From: Stentor roeselii
Taxonomy: Eukaryota > Ciliophora > Heterotrichea > Heterotrichida > Stentoridae
Direction: 5' to 3'
Assembly: GCA_006503475.1 (NCBI GenBank)
Contig: RSEH01000071.1
Coordinates: 1 to 64,000 of the forward strand
Length of the DNA stretch: 64,000 nt
Shown: in pieces, positions 55,646 through 64,000 of the stretch
Position numbering within the stretch: the first letter of the stretch is position 1
How the letters are laid out: every line of letters begins with the position of its first letter
Made by a program: the position numbers and the translations under genes
Notes under the pieces: model-generated
Told to the model about the DNA's origin: nothing
The model's input: the letters and a program-made list of their open reading frames with translations, nothing else
The model's database searches: none

Positions 55646-57245
55646 ATAAAGGAGTTTTATTTACTCTTTTGATCGTGTTTAACACCCAGCTACGGCGCAT
55701 GTTTAGAAGTAAGTTAAAGTTGTGAAGAAATGATAGGACCTTTAAATGCATTAGGCTTAGGTTGGAGGATTCTTGTTTCCAGTGACTGAAACATATTTTT
55801 ACGCGATATTTCATATCTTTTTCAATGTTTTTTATCATTTTTACAACTTTTGATTTAGGATCTTGTGGCTTGATTTTCTTCATTCTTGAAACAAATTTTT
55901 TTTCTACCTGCTTGAATCCCCTTGAATGTTTTATCAAAATAATTTCATTTAATTTTCTATGAGAGCCTTCATCATTCCTCTTAGAACTTTCATCAATTTT
56001 TCTTAATTTTCCTTCATTTTTCCTAGAACTTTCATCACTTTTTATAAAATTTTCATCACTTTTCCTAGAATTTTCATCATTTTTGTTACTTTTTCCTTCT
56101 ATTTTCCTCAAACTTTCATCATTTCTCTTTCTTTTGACTCCGAATTTCCACTTATAAAACCCTTTAATCATAACTTTTTCAGCGAATTGTTTCATGATTC
56201 TCTCCAAAGCAAATAATTCAAAATTCCCAGCAAATTTTTCTAAAGTTTTTGAATAATTTTTCCTAATTTTTTCTTGTTGTTTAAAAAAGCTAACTTTTTG
56301 ATGAGGTTTTTTGAAGTCCTGAATGGTTTCTAAGTCAAAAAAACTTTCGATTTCTTTAAGTTGGATACTTTTTCTTTTGGAATTTTTGAAGTTCGACCTT
56401 TCTGTTACAGAATTTTCTGAATCAGAGAAAATTGATGAAGGGAGAGTCGAAGGGTAGAACATTTTTTCGGATCTTCTGTCAGTTAAAATGTTTGACCTTT
56501 TTGAGTCTCTGCTCACGTTGCTTGACAATACTCGACTGAAAGGCTCTTTTGGAAGGACTTGCGGGAAGTAAGGAGAAAAGACCTGTTTTTCCAGGTTTAA
56601 AGGAGGAATCGGTAATACTTTCGTTGTTTGGACTGAAGAGTTTTGGTTGATTTTGCTTTTTTTTATGGCTTTAAAGCTCTCCTTTAACATCTGCTTTAGC
56701 TTATAAAGAACTACTTTCAACATCAACTCTGCTGAGATTTTCTTTTGTGCAAATAAAGCCAAACTTATCAAGGCAAAACTCTGAAGATTTTTTGAATTTT
56801 TATAAAAAAACAAGGAAATCTTCTGAATTCCTTGAAAAATTTGATTTTTTGTTAAATATTTCGTGTTTCTCAGTTTTTTTAATTGGTTATTCGCAAAGGT
56901 TTCTTTCACAAATTTTTCATTTTCAATAAAAAGTATAGTTTTTTTCAAGTTTTTTGTGAAAAGTTTAGAATTTTTCTTCAGATTTGAAAAAATTCGCTTT
57001 AAAGGCTTGATTATGACAGAAGAAATCAAAGATGCAGCATCTTGCTTGTAACTCGGAATTTTAAAGCGGGAGGAGCCATACCGCTTTAAAAGTTCTGAAG
57101 CTGTTTTAGGTATTTCTTGAAAAGAATTCGGGTATTCACAGTTGGCTGATGATCTTCTTGAACTAATGCTGAGATTTTCACAAGTTTTTCTTTTGTTGAC
57201 GATTCTTTCACGAAGATCTGAAAAATTTCGATAAACTTTAGACAT
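55635..57245 (-). CDS. Basic repeat-containing protein, possibly Sfi1-like
   Basis: A 536-aa, very Lys/Ser/Phe-rich protein. The N-terminal third is helical and basic (IIKPLKRIFSNLKKNSKLFTK). The middle is Ser-rich. At about 374-429 there are eight tandem heptapeptides (such as KNDENSR, KSDESSR, KIDESSK). On either side lie single tryptophan helices, VMIKGFYKWKFGVKRKR and VKICFSHWKQESSN, which recall the centrin-binding Sfi1 repeat. Sfi1-like proteins are expanded in ciliates for contractile and basal-body fibres. With only two such helices this is a weak suggestion. Its stop lies inside the end of the convergent glomulin-like gene. Confidence 0.65.
   Translation of the reverse strand: MSKVYRNFSDLRERIVNKRKTCENLSISSRRSSANCEYPNSFQEIPKTASELLKRYGSSRFKIPSYKQDAASLISSVIIKPLKRIFSNLKKNSKLFTKNLKKTILFIENEKFVKETFANNQLKKLRNTKYLTKNQIFQGIQKISLFFYKNSKNLQSFALISLALFAQKKISAELMLKVVLYKLKQMLKESFKAIKKSKINQNSSVQTTKVLPIPPLNLEKQVFSPYFPQVLPKEPFSRVLSSNVSRDSKRSNILTDRRSEKMFYPSTLPSSIFSDSENSVTERSNFKNSKRKSIQLKEIESFFDLETIQDFKKPHQKVSFFKQQEKIRKNYSKTLEKFAGNFELFALERIMKQFAEKVMIKGFYKWKFGVKRKRNDESLRKIEGKSNKNDENSRKSDENFIKSDESSRKNEGKLRKIDESSKRNDEGSHRKLNEIILIKHSRGFKQVEKKFVSRMKKIKPQDPKSKVVKMIKNIEKDMKYRVKICFSHWKQESSNLSLMHLKVLSFLHNFNLLLNMRRSWVLNTIKRVNKTPLFNY
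55959..56126 (-). repeat. 21-bp minisatellite encoding eight heptapeptides
   Basis: Eight in-frame 21-base units encode RNDESLR, KIEGKSN, KNDENSR, KSDENFI, KSDESSR, KNEGKLR, KIDESSK and RNDEGSH. The units are imperfect but keep the alternating basic/acidic pattern. Confidence 0.8.
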
Positions 57246-57584
57246 TATTATATGAAGATGAATTTATGAAAGGGATGCTGAATTAAATGACTAAAATAAA
57301 CTTAAAGTTAGAAAATATTTGAAAATTTTAGAAAAAACCTGAAAAATTATGAAAATTAAAAGAAATTTAAGTCAAATTAAAATTTTCTCTGAATCATGAA
57401 CCTAAACATCTAAAAAAAATTAATTATTTCAAGTTCTAGAAAACAAGTTCTCTTATTTACTTGATTTCAATCTAAGATGACTGAGGTAAATATTGAAACA
57501 TGTCTTCGATCCACCATTAATTTATCTCAATTTCCTAAAACATCACACCTACGAAAAATATTAATCGATTACTGTCAAAATTGA
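57246..57584. other. Intergenic region
   Basis: About 340 AT-rich bases between two minus-strand genes. Nothing recognised. Confidence 0.5.
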
Positions 57585-57935
57585 CTAGTTCTGATTATTA
57601 TGTCTCTTTTTCTCGATCTGCTGAATAAACGCATGAATTTCTTTATCATTCCGATCATCTTCACATTCAACAGTCAAAATCGGCGACTGTCCAAACCTTT
57701 CAGTATTTTTATTCTTGATCTTTATTGGCGGCAGTGGCTCAAAATGAGAAAATCGAGAAGTGAGTCCTCCGACTGAGAATTTCCGCGAATTGATAAAATC
57801 GAACTTCAGTCTTGGAGTTTGAAGCTTGGGAAGAGATATTTTTGACTGAAGTCCTGTCAATGTGCTTACTGTCTTCTTTAGTCTTGGTCGAACTGAGTTG
57901 AATTTTTCATTTGGTCTGAAGCGGTCACTTTCCAT
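57585..57935 (-). CDS. Hypothetical small basic protein
   Basis: A 116-aa protein rich in Arg, Lys, Pro and Ser (RPRLKKTVSTLTGLQSKI; SRFSHFEPLPPIKIKNK) with an acidic, helical end (CEDDRNDKEIHAFIQQIEKKR). No known domain and probably disordered. It lies upstream of the Sfi1-like gene on the same strand. Accepted for coding-like composition and a TTATAATTCACTT-type start region. Function unknown. Confidence 0.5.
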   Translation of the reverse strand: MESDRFRPNEKFNSVRPRLKKTVSTLTGLQSKISLPKLQTPRLKFDFINSRKFSVGGLTSRFSHFEPLPPIKIKNKNTERFGQSPILTVECEDDRNDKEIHAFIQQIEKKRHNNQN

Positions 57936-58105
57936 AAGTGAATTATAAGGATTTTTATGAGGATAGTTATGATGTCTGAATTTGAATGTTTTTAGAGGGG
58001 ATTGGATGTTAGTGAGGAGGGGAAGGATTGGGTTGATGAATTTTTGGGATTTTCGGTGGAATTTAATGGATTTTTTAGGGATTGGTTAGGTTAGAATAGA
58101 CTTAA

Positions 58106-60445
58106 TTATTCAATATCAAGTGAATGGTCACTGTCCTGACAAGTCTTAGGTCTAATAACTTTTTCCTTAACTTTACTCTGAATATCTTTTAAAATAAATG
58201 ATCCATTCCTGCCATACTCACCTACTTTTTTCTTTTCAACTTTTTTGATCTTTATATTTTTATCAAAATCTTCATGTGCAAGTGATGCATTTCTTCTAAC
58301 AGTTTTCGGTTTTTTACTTCTTTTCATTGAAGAGCTAGCAAGCCACTTGATAATTTCAGTTAAAAGTCCATTTCCTTCAATAAACAACAAAGACATCACA
58401 TCTTTAGCAATACTTTTATTTGACCCTTTCAACATATTTTCAAGTTGCAAAGCTGAGAACCCTCTGACAATATTATGTTTTTGAGCCATATAAGCAGAGT
58501 CTTTAAGCCATTCACATCTTTTCATCTTTTCCTTCATTTCGCCGATTCTTATTTCAAGTTTCTGCAACACAGTCGAGTTGAAGGTATAAGAAAGCGAGAT
58601 ACTTACCCAAGCCGAATGATTAACAAACTTATCCAAAGCGACTTTCCATTCATTTTTCATCTTCTCCTGAGTGACTGACTTGCAAGCATGAAGAACTCTT
58701 GAAAGATACTCAATCAAAATATCATCTCCAGTTATCACAAGTTTTCCTTTTTCTTTTTCTAGACTTTCTTTGTCGACTTCTTTCACTGTTGCAGGTCCTT
58801 CAAGTCGAGGAGTTACTTCACTGGTTTGAGTCAGAAGAAATCCTAATAGAGTTCGATTGGAATTTCTTTTGATTTGGAAAAATCTTTCGTAAAAGTCGCA
58901 ACCTTGGCTTGGGAAGATTCTCACAAAATTGCCGATTCGACTTGATTCTTCTACGAGATCGTTTATTACGTGTCGATACTTGTTGAAATTTATTCGGTCT
59001 TTTGTTGGGTCAACTTTCCTGGGTCTTGGCTCGAATTGTTTTAGCTGATTGTTGCGAGCTCTGATCCTTGCTCGAAGTTTACTCATGCACTCTTTTTTCC
59101 TATCATAAAATCTAACCCCCACCAAATTCAAAGTATCAGAAATCAAGTTCGACTTAATCATAAGATCCAAAGGCGAGTCAGTAGCAAGCGAAGGTGAAAG
59201 ATTAACTTCAAGCAGCCAAACTTTCAAGTCCGAGTCAAGCATAACATCAAATCCAAGTAAATCAAAGCAATTATTCCTTCCAAGTCCAAGTTTTTTACTG
59301 AGATTGACAACAGAAGGTTCAATAGAAACAAGAGTTTTTATAACAACATCATAAATTCTCGTAGCAATAACGCGAGTATCAACTGAATTATTCGCTAAAA
59401 ACTTCATAAGTGCTGAAAAACTCCATTTATGTCCAACATTATCTTGTTTACAGTCAGAATTCTGCACAAATTTCTCATTTTTCTTATTAACACTGTAATT
59501 TGTAAGAAACGAGTATCGACTAGCTTTATTCCCCGATGTGTAATTTTCACTTGCAAAGCGAGCAAGTCCTTCATCATAAACATAAATCCTGAGAGGGTCA
59601 TACGAAGTGACCAGGACATAAATCCTCAGGTCAAACTTCAAATTATTGATAAGAAGAGGGTTGTTGATATAGCGACTGACGACGCAACCTTCAGATGTTG
59701 GCAAGTTGTTCAAGTTGTCCAACAGGAAAATTCCTTTGCCTTGGGAACTGTTGCAAGGCTTGACTATCCACTGGACTGACTTGTCACTTGTGTACTTATT
59801 GTGAAATTCGGTGTATTCTTCAGGAATCACGAAGGTCTCAGGGAAAAAACCGTATTGGTCAAGCCCGTGCCTCATCAGCTGATGCTTCAAATGAACTGAC
59901 ATTCGGTCTTTTTTAGTTATTTCGTAACTGTTTGGGAAATGGTTTATTCTTTGGTACTCGTTTAGACCTTCGTAAAGGTAAAGCTGGGGAATCGCTCCTA
60001 ACCACATTAGGTTCCAGTCGTGTGAATCTGTGTAAGAAAAACCTGATAGTTCTAGAATTGAACGGACTAAACGGCCTTCTGTCTTGTAGAGACGGTAGAC
60101 TAACTCTTGGGGCTGGAGATATGCGGTTTTTGTGTAGGCTGTGAAAAATAAGGACTCTTTTACTAACTGACCTTCGGTCACTGGCTCAAACCTGATAAGT
60201 GGTGGCTTGTCCAGAGGTTCTTTTCCAATCCTTCGAATAGATTCGCTGACTCTCTGATGATACCCAATTCCCATTCCAATCATTCCAACAATATCAGGGT
60301 CAAGTCCTTTCCACGCGGATTTTTCTTTCTCTTCAAGACCCTTGATTGAGAGTCGATGACTATGAAAACCTTCAAGAGGTTGTTCTCCTTCAGGTACCTC
60401 AGGAGTTTTTTCAGATCCTTTAATCATTTCGTTTCGTTTTTCCAT
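58106..60445 (-). CDS. Tubulin tyrosine ligase-like glutamylase (TTLL4/5-type)
   Basis: A 779-aa protein. The TTL domain covers about 110-460, with the ATP-grasp signatures VQWIVKPCNSSQGKGIFLL (about 229), FDLRIYVLVTSYDPLRIYVY, GLARFA and CFDLLGFDVMLDSDLKVWLLEVNLSPSL (about 390-417). The final Glu and Asn hold Mg-ATP. NLSPSL and the basic region after the core favour the polyglutamylase branch around TTLL4/5, which adds glutamate chains to tubulin tails in cilia and cortical microtubules. The C-terminal 300 residues are helical and basic, consistent with microtubule binding. It is divergent with eS12 (56 bases). Confidence 0.9.
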   Translation of the reverse strand: MEKRNEMIKGSEKTPEVPEGEQPLEGFHSHRLSIKGLEEKEKSAWKGLDPDIVGMIGMGIGYHQRVSESIRRIGKEPLDKPPLIRFEPVTEGQLVKESLFFTAYTKTAYLQPQELVYRLYKTEGRLVRSILELSGFSYTDSHDWNLMWLGAIPQLYLYEGLNEYQRINHFPNSYEITKKDRMSVHLKHQLMRHGLDQYGFFPETFVIPEEYTEFHNKYTSDKSVQWIVKPCNSSQGKGIFLLDNLNNLPTSEGCVVSRYINNPLLINNLKFDLRIYVLVTSYDPLRIYVYDEGLARFASENYTSGNKASRYSFLTNYSVNKKNEKFVQNSDCKQDNVGHKWSFSALMKFLANNSVDTRVIATRIYDVVIKTLVSIEPSVVNLSKKLGLGRNNCFDLLGFDVMLDSDLKVWLLEVNLSPSLATDSPLDLMIKSNLISDTLNLVGVRFYDRKKECMSKLRARIRARNNQLKQFEPRPRKVDPTKDRINFNKYRHVINDLVEESSRIGNFVRIFPSQGCDFYERFFQIKRNSNRTLLGFLLTQTSEVTPRLEGPATVKEVDKESLEKEKGKLVITGDDILIEYLSRVLHACKSVTQEKMKNEWKVALDKFVNHSAWVSISLSYTFNSTVLQKLEIRIGEMKEKMKRCEWLKDSAYMAQKHNIVRGFSALQLENMLKGSNKSIAKDVMSLLFIEGNGLLTEIIKWLASSSMKRSKKPKTVRRNASLAHEDFDKNIKIKKVEKKKVGEYGRNGSFILKDIQSKVKEKVIRPKTCQDSDHSLDIE

Positions 60446-60501
60446 TTTATATTCAAACCCTTGCCTTCATATTACTAGTGGCCATATTTATAGTGGCAAG
60501 G
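60446..60501. promoter_or_regulatory. 56-bp divergent promoter (TTLL / eS12)
   Basis: The space between the divergent start codons contains ATATAAAA abutting the TTLL ATG (minus) and TATTTATAGTGGCAAGG before the eS12 ATG (plus). Confidence 0.45.
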
Positions 60502-60918
60502 ATGGCAGACGAAGAATCCAAAGTTGAAGCTCCTGCTGAAGAACAGGAAATGACTATTTTCGAAGCGATCAGAGAACTTCTCAAGAAAGCTTCTCATAGA
60601 AACGGACTGTTTAGAGGGATTAACGAAGTCGCCAGAGCCATTGACAAAGGAGACGCAAAGATCTGCTTCATTGCTGAGAACTGCGAACTCGCTGACTACA
60701 AAAACCTGATTAAAGCCCTTTGCCATGAAAAGACAGTGCCTCTGCTAAATGTGAGTGACAGGCTCATGCTCGGAGAATGGGCAGGCATGTGCAAAGTCGA
60801 CGCAAGTGGAACTGCCAGAAATGTAGTCAAATGTTCATCAGTCGCTCTTTCATTCGTCGATGAAGAGACCAAGGCTTGGAAAGTTGTGGACAACGCACTT
60901 CAAGGAAACAAGGCTTAA
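60502..60918 (+). CDS. RPS12: Ribosomal protein eS12
   Basis: A 138-aa protein of the cytosolic small subunit. MTIFEAIRELLKKASHRNGLFRGINEVARAIDKGDAKICFIAENC and LLNVSDRLMLGEWAGMCKVD match eS12 throughout, with KVVDNALQGNKA at the C-terminus. The family belongs to the L7Ae-like fold and sits at the beak of the 40S subunit. The start is MADEESKVEAPAEE at 60502; the open frame extends 24 bases upstream but without an ATG. Confidence 0.95.
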   Translation: MADEESKVEAPAEEQEMTIFEAIRELLKKASHRNGLFRGINEVARAIDKGDAKICFIAENCELADYKNLIKALCHEKTVPLLNVSDRLMLGEWAGMCKVDASGTARNVVKCSSVALSFVDEETKAWKVVDNALQGNKA

Positions 60919-61158
60919 GTAATAGGAATGGGTGAAAGGATTTTAGTAATATTCGACTGTTCATGAAAGCAGAAAATTATTTTCTGAAGAACAGCTTTTA
61001 AGAGAATAATGAAGGAGAAGATAATCTTCTAAAAATTTAATCTTTTAATCATTTAATCATTTTTATCACTTTCTCTTATTTCAAGACCCCAAAAGTCTTC
61101 TCTTCCAACCAAGAAGAATACCATCCAAGAAGCCAGACAAACAAAAAGTTAATAAAAC

Positions 61159-61440
61159 ATGGGAAGTTGCATTTGTAAATATGTTGAAATGAACAAACAA
61201 GAAGTCTCGATCGTAGTGAATTCAGAAGAAGACTCAAAATGTGACATTTCAAGTTCTTCACTTGAAATCGGAGGACAAGAGCTGGAAGACTGGCAACGTT
61301 TCCGCCTGGGTAACTCGAAATCTTTTAACGAATCACTCGGAATGCTTTCAACTCTTCTTCAGTCCGAGCGAAAAATTTCAGTTTACAGCAAAGCCGGAAG
61401 TGTGGCTGGTAGTTTTGTAGTAAATGCTCGAAATAGTTAA
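61159..61440 (+). CDS. Small, probably acylated protein (MGSCIC)
   Basis: A 93-aa protein beginning MGSCICKYVEMNKQEV. Gly2 with Ser/Cys at 3-6 fits myristoylation plus palmitoylation. The rest has an acidic Ser-rich stretch (SEEDSKCDISSSSLEIGG) and a helical part (ESLGMLSTLLQSERKIS). No domain recognised. It is the third small protein in the window with an N-terminal acylation pattern, after 10712 and 47704, with no other similarity between them. It is convergent with the kinesin (20 bases). Confidence 0.65.
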   Translation: MGSCICKYVEMNKQEVSIVVNSEEDSKCDISSSSLEIGGQELEDWQRFRLGNSKSFNESLGMLSTLLQSERKISVYSKAGSVAGSFVVNARNS

Positions 61441-61460
61441 CCTAAATTACCATTATTATT

Positions 61461-63200
61461 TCACTTCTTCCCCTTCTGCGCTTTGACCAACATTTCAATC
61501 AACTCCCTTTCCCTCTTCTGAAGACTTTCAACTTTCATCTGTAATTCAAGATGAGTGCCTTGAAGAGCTCGAACATCTTCACTACTGACGAAAGTGTCTC
61601 CATATTTTGAACTTACTTCTGAGTTCTCTTGAAGTAAGTTGTTAAGTCTTTTTTTCAAATTCGCATTTTCATTGATCAGGGTGTTAATTGTGTGATCCTG
61701 GCTTATTTTCGGCCTCGGCTCTTCCTTGATACTCGCCCCGACGAAGTTAGACTCAAGGTTTTCAAGACGATTGCAGAGGTTCTGGTTGTCGATCATTAAC
61801 TTGTGGTACTGTTTAGTCCAACTTTCTTGTTCTTCTCGTAGTTTTGAGTTTTCTTGCCGAAGGTTGGTGATTTCCACGTTGTTTTGCTGGATGTCGACTC
61901 CTTTCACTGCTCCTGATTTACTGTTGGCGTATTCGACCATGAGAGGTGGAAGGCCTCCTGCTGCTCGTAACATTTGTTCTTTTAAGTAGTCGTTTTCCAT
62001 TCTTAGAATTTGTGCTTCGCGGCGGAGGTTGAGGATTATGTGCTCTTGTGAATCGACTTGAAGAAGAGGCTTGTTCCGGATGTTCATTGCTCGGGTTGCG
62101 TAGTTTAAGGTACTGGCGGTTTCGTCTACGTATACGTTTGCGGGGGAAACACAGGCGATCATCAAGGCTCTGGATGAACCACCCAGAGAGTCCATTAAGA
62201 CCATGGTTAACTTTGAGTCTCTGTAGGGAACGTGAGGCTTTAGACCTCGGTTTTTCTTGTCTCCCAGACTGGAGATTACTTTTCCTAGGACGAATAAGGA
62301 ACGGTTTATGTTCTTGGTTTCGACTAACATGCCTCCGGAACTTTGGGTTTCTTTTAATCGCTCACTACCAGCTAAGTCGATGAAGTAACTTTTTCCGTAT
62401 CTTTTTATTGAGTGACCTTCTTCTGAAGAAATCTCACTAATAAAATAAGTCATTAAAATCGAGTGCGATCTAGAGCTATCCGCATTTAACTCATGACTTC
62501 CACTTTTTCTATTTCTCATTCCTTCATTAAGTACGGCGATCATATCATCAATATTCATACAATCCACAACCATAAGTTCTTCAACAAAGAATCCCTGTTT
62601 AAGATTCCATCGACAATGAAGTACACCAGAGCTTGGATTGAGTAAATCTCTAACCTGTTCATTATAAATCTCAAAAAAGCCAGCCTTGACATAATACCTT
62701 TCCTGGCGACTTGCCATCCTCTGCCAAAGGTAGCTGATAGACCTAGGAATAATCCCATCAGTCTCATCAGAGACATAATCCGCCCTGCCAAGGCGCTCTT
62801 CAGACCCTGCCATCGTGTAGGTCTTTCCACTGCCTGTCTGTCCATAGGCGAAAATCGTGCAAGAGTACCCGTCTAATGAACTGTCTAACAATGAAGGCAC
62901 TCCAGTTTCTGAGAAGACTTGACCTTGTCTCACGTTTTCTTCAAGTATTTGGTGAAATGCGTATTGACGAGCCGTTGACTTCTGCTTTAGGATTAGAAGT
63001 TGAGGGTTTTGAACCTCTAAACAGGAGTTATTTGAGGAGGATAGTTCTTTTTGAGACATTGGACGGATACGCACGCATACTCGCACACTCTCACCACCGT
63101 CTTGCTCGAGAAGAGAGGAATTACCTGAGACTGATGGAGGGTGGCTTGTGGTCTTAGAGCTCATTACTGAGTGATGAGAGGAAGTTACTTCATTTTTCAT
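61461..63200 (-). CDS. Kinesin motor protein, KIF12-like
   Basis: A 579-aa protein with an N-terminal motor (about 38-370) and a coiled-coil tail. Motor landmarks: VRVCVRIRPMSQKE, P-loop AYGQTGSGKTYTM (about 110-122), FEIYNEQVRDLLNPS, switch I NADSSRSHSI, switch II DLAGSERL (about 268), INRSLFVLGKVISSLGDKK and VPYRDSKLTMVLMDSLGG. The neck STLNYATRAMNIRNKP marks a plus-end-directed N-kinesin. The insert after the P-loop (GRADYVSDETDG) and the sequence around NINRSL fit the KIF12/kinesin-12-related group. It ends in a leucine-rich coiled coil suitable for dimerisation. Likely ciliary or cortical transport. Confidence 0.88.
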   Translation of the reverse strand: MKNEVTSSHHSVMSSKTTSHPPSVSGNSSLLEQDGGESVRVCVRIRPMSQKELSSSNNSCLEVQNPQLLILKQKSTARQYAFHQILEENVRQGQVFSETGVPSLLDSSLDGYSCTIFAYGQTGSGKTYTMAGSEERLGRADYVSDETDGIIPRSISYLWQRMASRQERYYVKAGFFEIYNEQVRDLLNPSSGVLHCRWNLKQGFFVEELMVVDCMNIDDMIAVLNEGMRNRKSGSHELNADSSRSHSILMTYFISEISSEEGHSIKRYGKSYFIDLAGSERLKETQSSGGMLVETKNINRSLFVLGKVISSLGDKKNRGLKPHVPYRDSKLTMVLMDSLGGSSRALMIACVSPANVYVDETASTLNYATRAMNIRNKPLLQVDSQEHIILNLRREAQILRMENDYLKEQMLRAAGGLPPLMVEYANSKSGAVKGVDIQQNNVEITNLRQENSKLREEQESWTKQYHKLMIDNQNLCNRLENLESNFVGASIKEEPRPKISQDHTINTLINENANLKKRLNNLLQENSEVSSKYGDTFVSSEDVRALQGTHLELQMKVESLQKRERELIEMLVKAQKGKK

Positions 63201-63352
63201 TTTATTTGGAAGGAGGTTTGGCGAAATTGAGTTGAGAAGGTTGAGATTTGGAATGGATTTTGTGGGTTTTGAAGAGATTTGGAATGGATGAGTTTTGAAG
63301 GTTTAAGGAGGGTTTTTTGGGTGGATTTAGGAGTTTTTAAAATTCGGTTGGG

Positions 63353-64000
63353 TTAAGGGGATTTTAGTGATATTGAATCAAGGCTTAAGTTCTCTGGCTC
63401 GTTTTCAGAGGTTAGTTTGGGCTGGTCTTGAGTGATATGAGAAATGACTGGCTTTTCAAATTTCACTCTCTCGGGTGAAGGAAGTAGAGTCTTCAAAAGA
63501 CTTTTAATCCGAGTTTTGTAAAATGCGAAACAAACAAGTCCTGAAATAAATCCTTGAATCTGCACATTTTTAGCAACAAATATTTTACTTAACTCCAGTT
63601 CTTTTTCCAGTTCATTTCTAGTTTCAAGTAAACTCTGAGAATTAATCATCCCTAAATTCCCTCTATACCTAAAAATCATGACCATTTCAGTCAAAGCTTT
63701 AAGAATATTTAACTTTCTAGTCTCTTGCATTCCTTTAAGCTCTTTATAGTAAATCGGGTAATTTTCCTTAAAGTATTCAAAAACTTCTTCATTCATTCTC
63801 AGACATTTGCAAGTATCAACCGCGACAGCTTCGAATTTTCTTTCAGTTTTTAAAACAAGTTCTAAGTCACCGAAGAAGGATCCTTCTTGATAAGTGAAAA
63901 AAAAGATACCTTGATGAAAGATTTTGACCCTTCCTCCAATAATAAAGTAAATTCCATCTGAATAACTTCCTTTTGACCATATTTGCTCATGATTTTCGTA
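63353..64000 (-). CDS. Cyclic-nucleotide-binding-domain protein, partial (probable gated ion channel)
   Basis: The 3' part of a gene running off the right edge; 215 residues visible and open from 64000 down to the stop at 63353. The visible start is inside a cNMP-binding domain: SDGIYFIIGGRVKIFHQGIF, then FFTYQEGSFFGDLELVLK, then FEAVAVDTCKCLRMNEEVFEYFKENYP. The phosphate-binding cassette Arg is not evident in GDLELVLKTERK, so nucleotide binding is uncertain. A roughly 100-residue tail follows. The arrangement resembles the C-terminus of HCN/EAG-type channels of ciliates; a PKA regulatory subunit is less likely because the tail is different. The ATG at 63796 is an internal methionine, not the start. 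Confidence 0.75.
   Translation of the reverse strand, partial: YENHEQIWSKGSYSDGIYFIIGGRVKIFHQGIFFFTYQEGSFFGDLELVLKTERKFEAVAVDTCKCLRMNEEVFEYFKENYPIYYKELKGMQETRKLNILKALTEMVMIFRYRGNLGMINSQSLLETRNELEKELELSKIFVAKNVQIQGFISGLVCFAFYKTRIKSLLKTLLPSPERVKFEKPVISHITQDQPKLTSENEPENLSLDSISLKSP

Noticed and set aside
1-64000. CRISPR arrays, insertion sequences, LTR elements, Polintons or other virus-like elements.
   Set aside because: No regularly spaced direct repeats, no transposase, reverse transcriptase, integrase or capsid-like protein and no terminal repeats were seen.

Overview
This is one end of a heterotrich ciliate macronuclear chromosome, most consistent with Stentor. Bases 1-138 are a telomere of CCCTAACA units, the repeat known from Stentor and Blepharisma. 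Six introns can be placed by protein continuity and all are exactly 15 nt (GT...AG), also a heterotrich hallmark. TAA, TAG and TGA all serve as stops and no confident gene needs TGA as Trp, which favours Stentor (standard code) over Blepharisma (UGA=Trp). The DNA is AT-rich.

Layout. 1-6.7 kb is a subtelomere: a WD40 gene with near-identical tandem repeats, a GC-rich island that may be a structured RNA, and decayed coding remnants, one with a P-loop-like motif. 6.7-35.5 kb is a dense housekeeping region: a multipass membrane protein, proline dehydrogenase, a small acylated protein, a CaaX-ended ubiquitin-like protein, an LRR protein, NF-YA, a PPTC7-like phosphatase, CK1, ATG16, a UBE3A-like HECT ligase, an R2R3 MYB, a glomulin-like protein, a TBC1D23-like protein, ORC1, eL36, a POLE4/CHRAC1-like histone-fold protein, a MYND-PDK1-like kinase, an rRNA methyltransferase, an F-BAR-like protein and a Cu/Zn-SOD-like protein lacking its metal ligands. 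35.9-47.6 kb holds three tandem ~1,130-aa receptors with a bilobed periplasmic-binding-like ectodomain and a multipass domain; copies two and three share 445 identical consecutive bases. 47.7-64 kb resumes the dense layout: MORN protein, pseudokinase, mS34, a second TBC/glomulin-like pair, TTLL, eS12, KIF12-like kinesin, and a cyclic-nucleotide-binding protein running off the edge.

The genes do not form one pathway. Replication and chromatin (ORC1, histone fold), transcription (NF-YA, MYB), ubiquitin/autophagy/Rab traffic (UBE3A-like, ATG16, glomulin-like, TBC proteins), translation (eL36, eS12, mS34, rRNA methyltransferase), cilia and cytoskeleton (TTLL, kinesin, MORN) and signalling are interspersed. 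Spacing is extreme: divergent start codons 13 and 18 bp apart, convergent genes with touching or overlapping stops, and an ATGA overlap. TATA-like sequences lie next to most start codons, implying very short 5' leaders. Many genes switch abruptly between A/C-rich and G/T-rich coding-strand composition.
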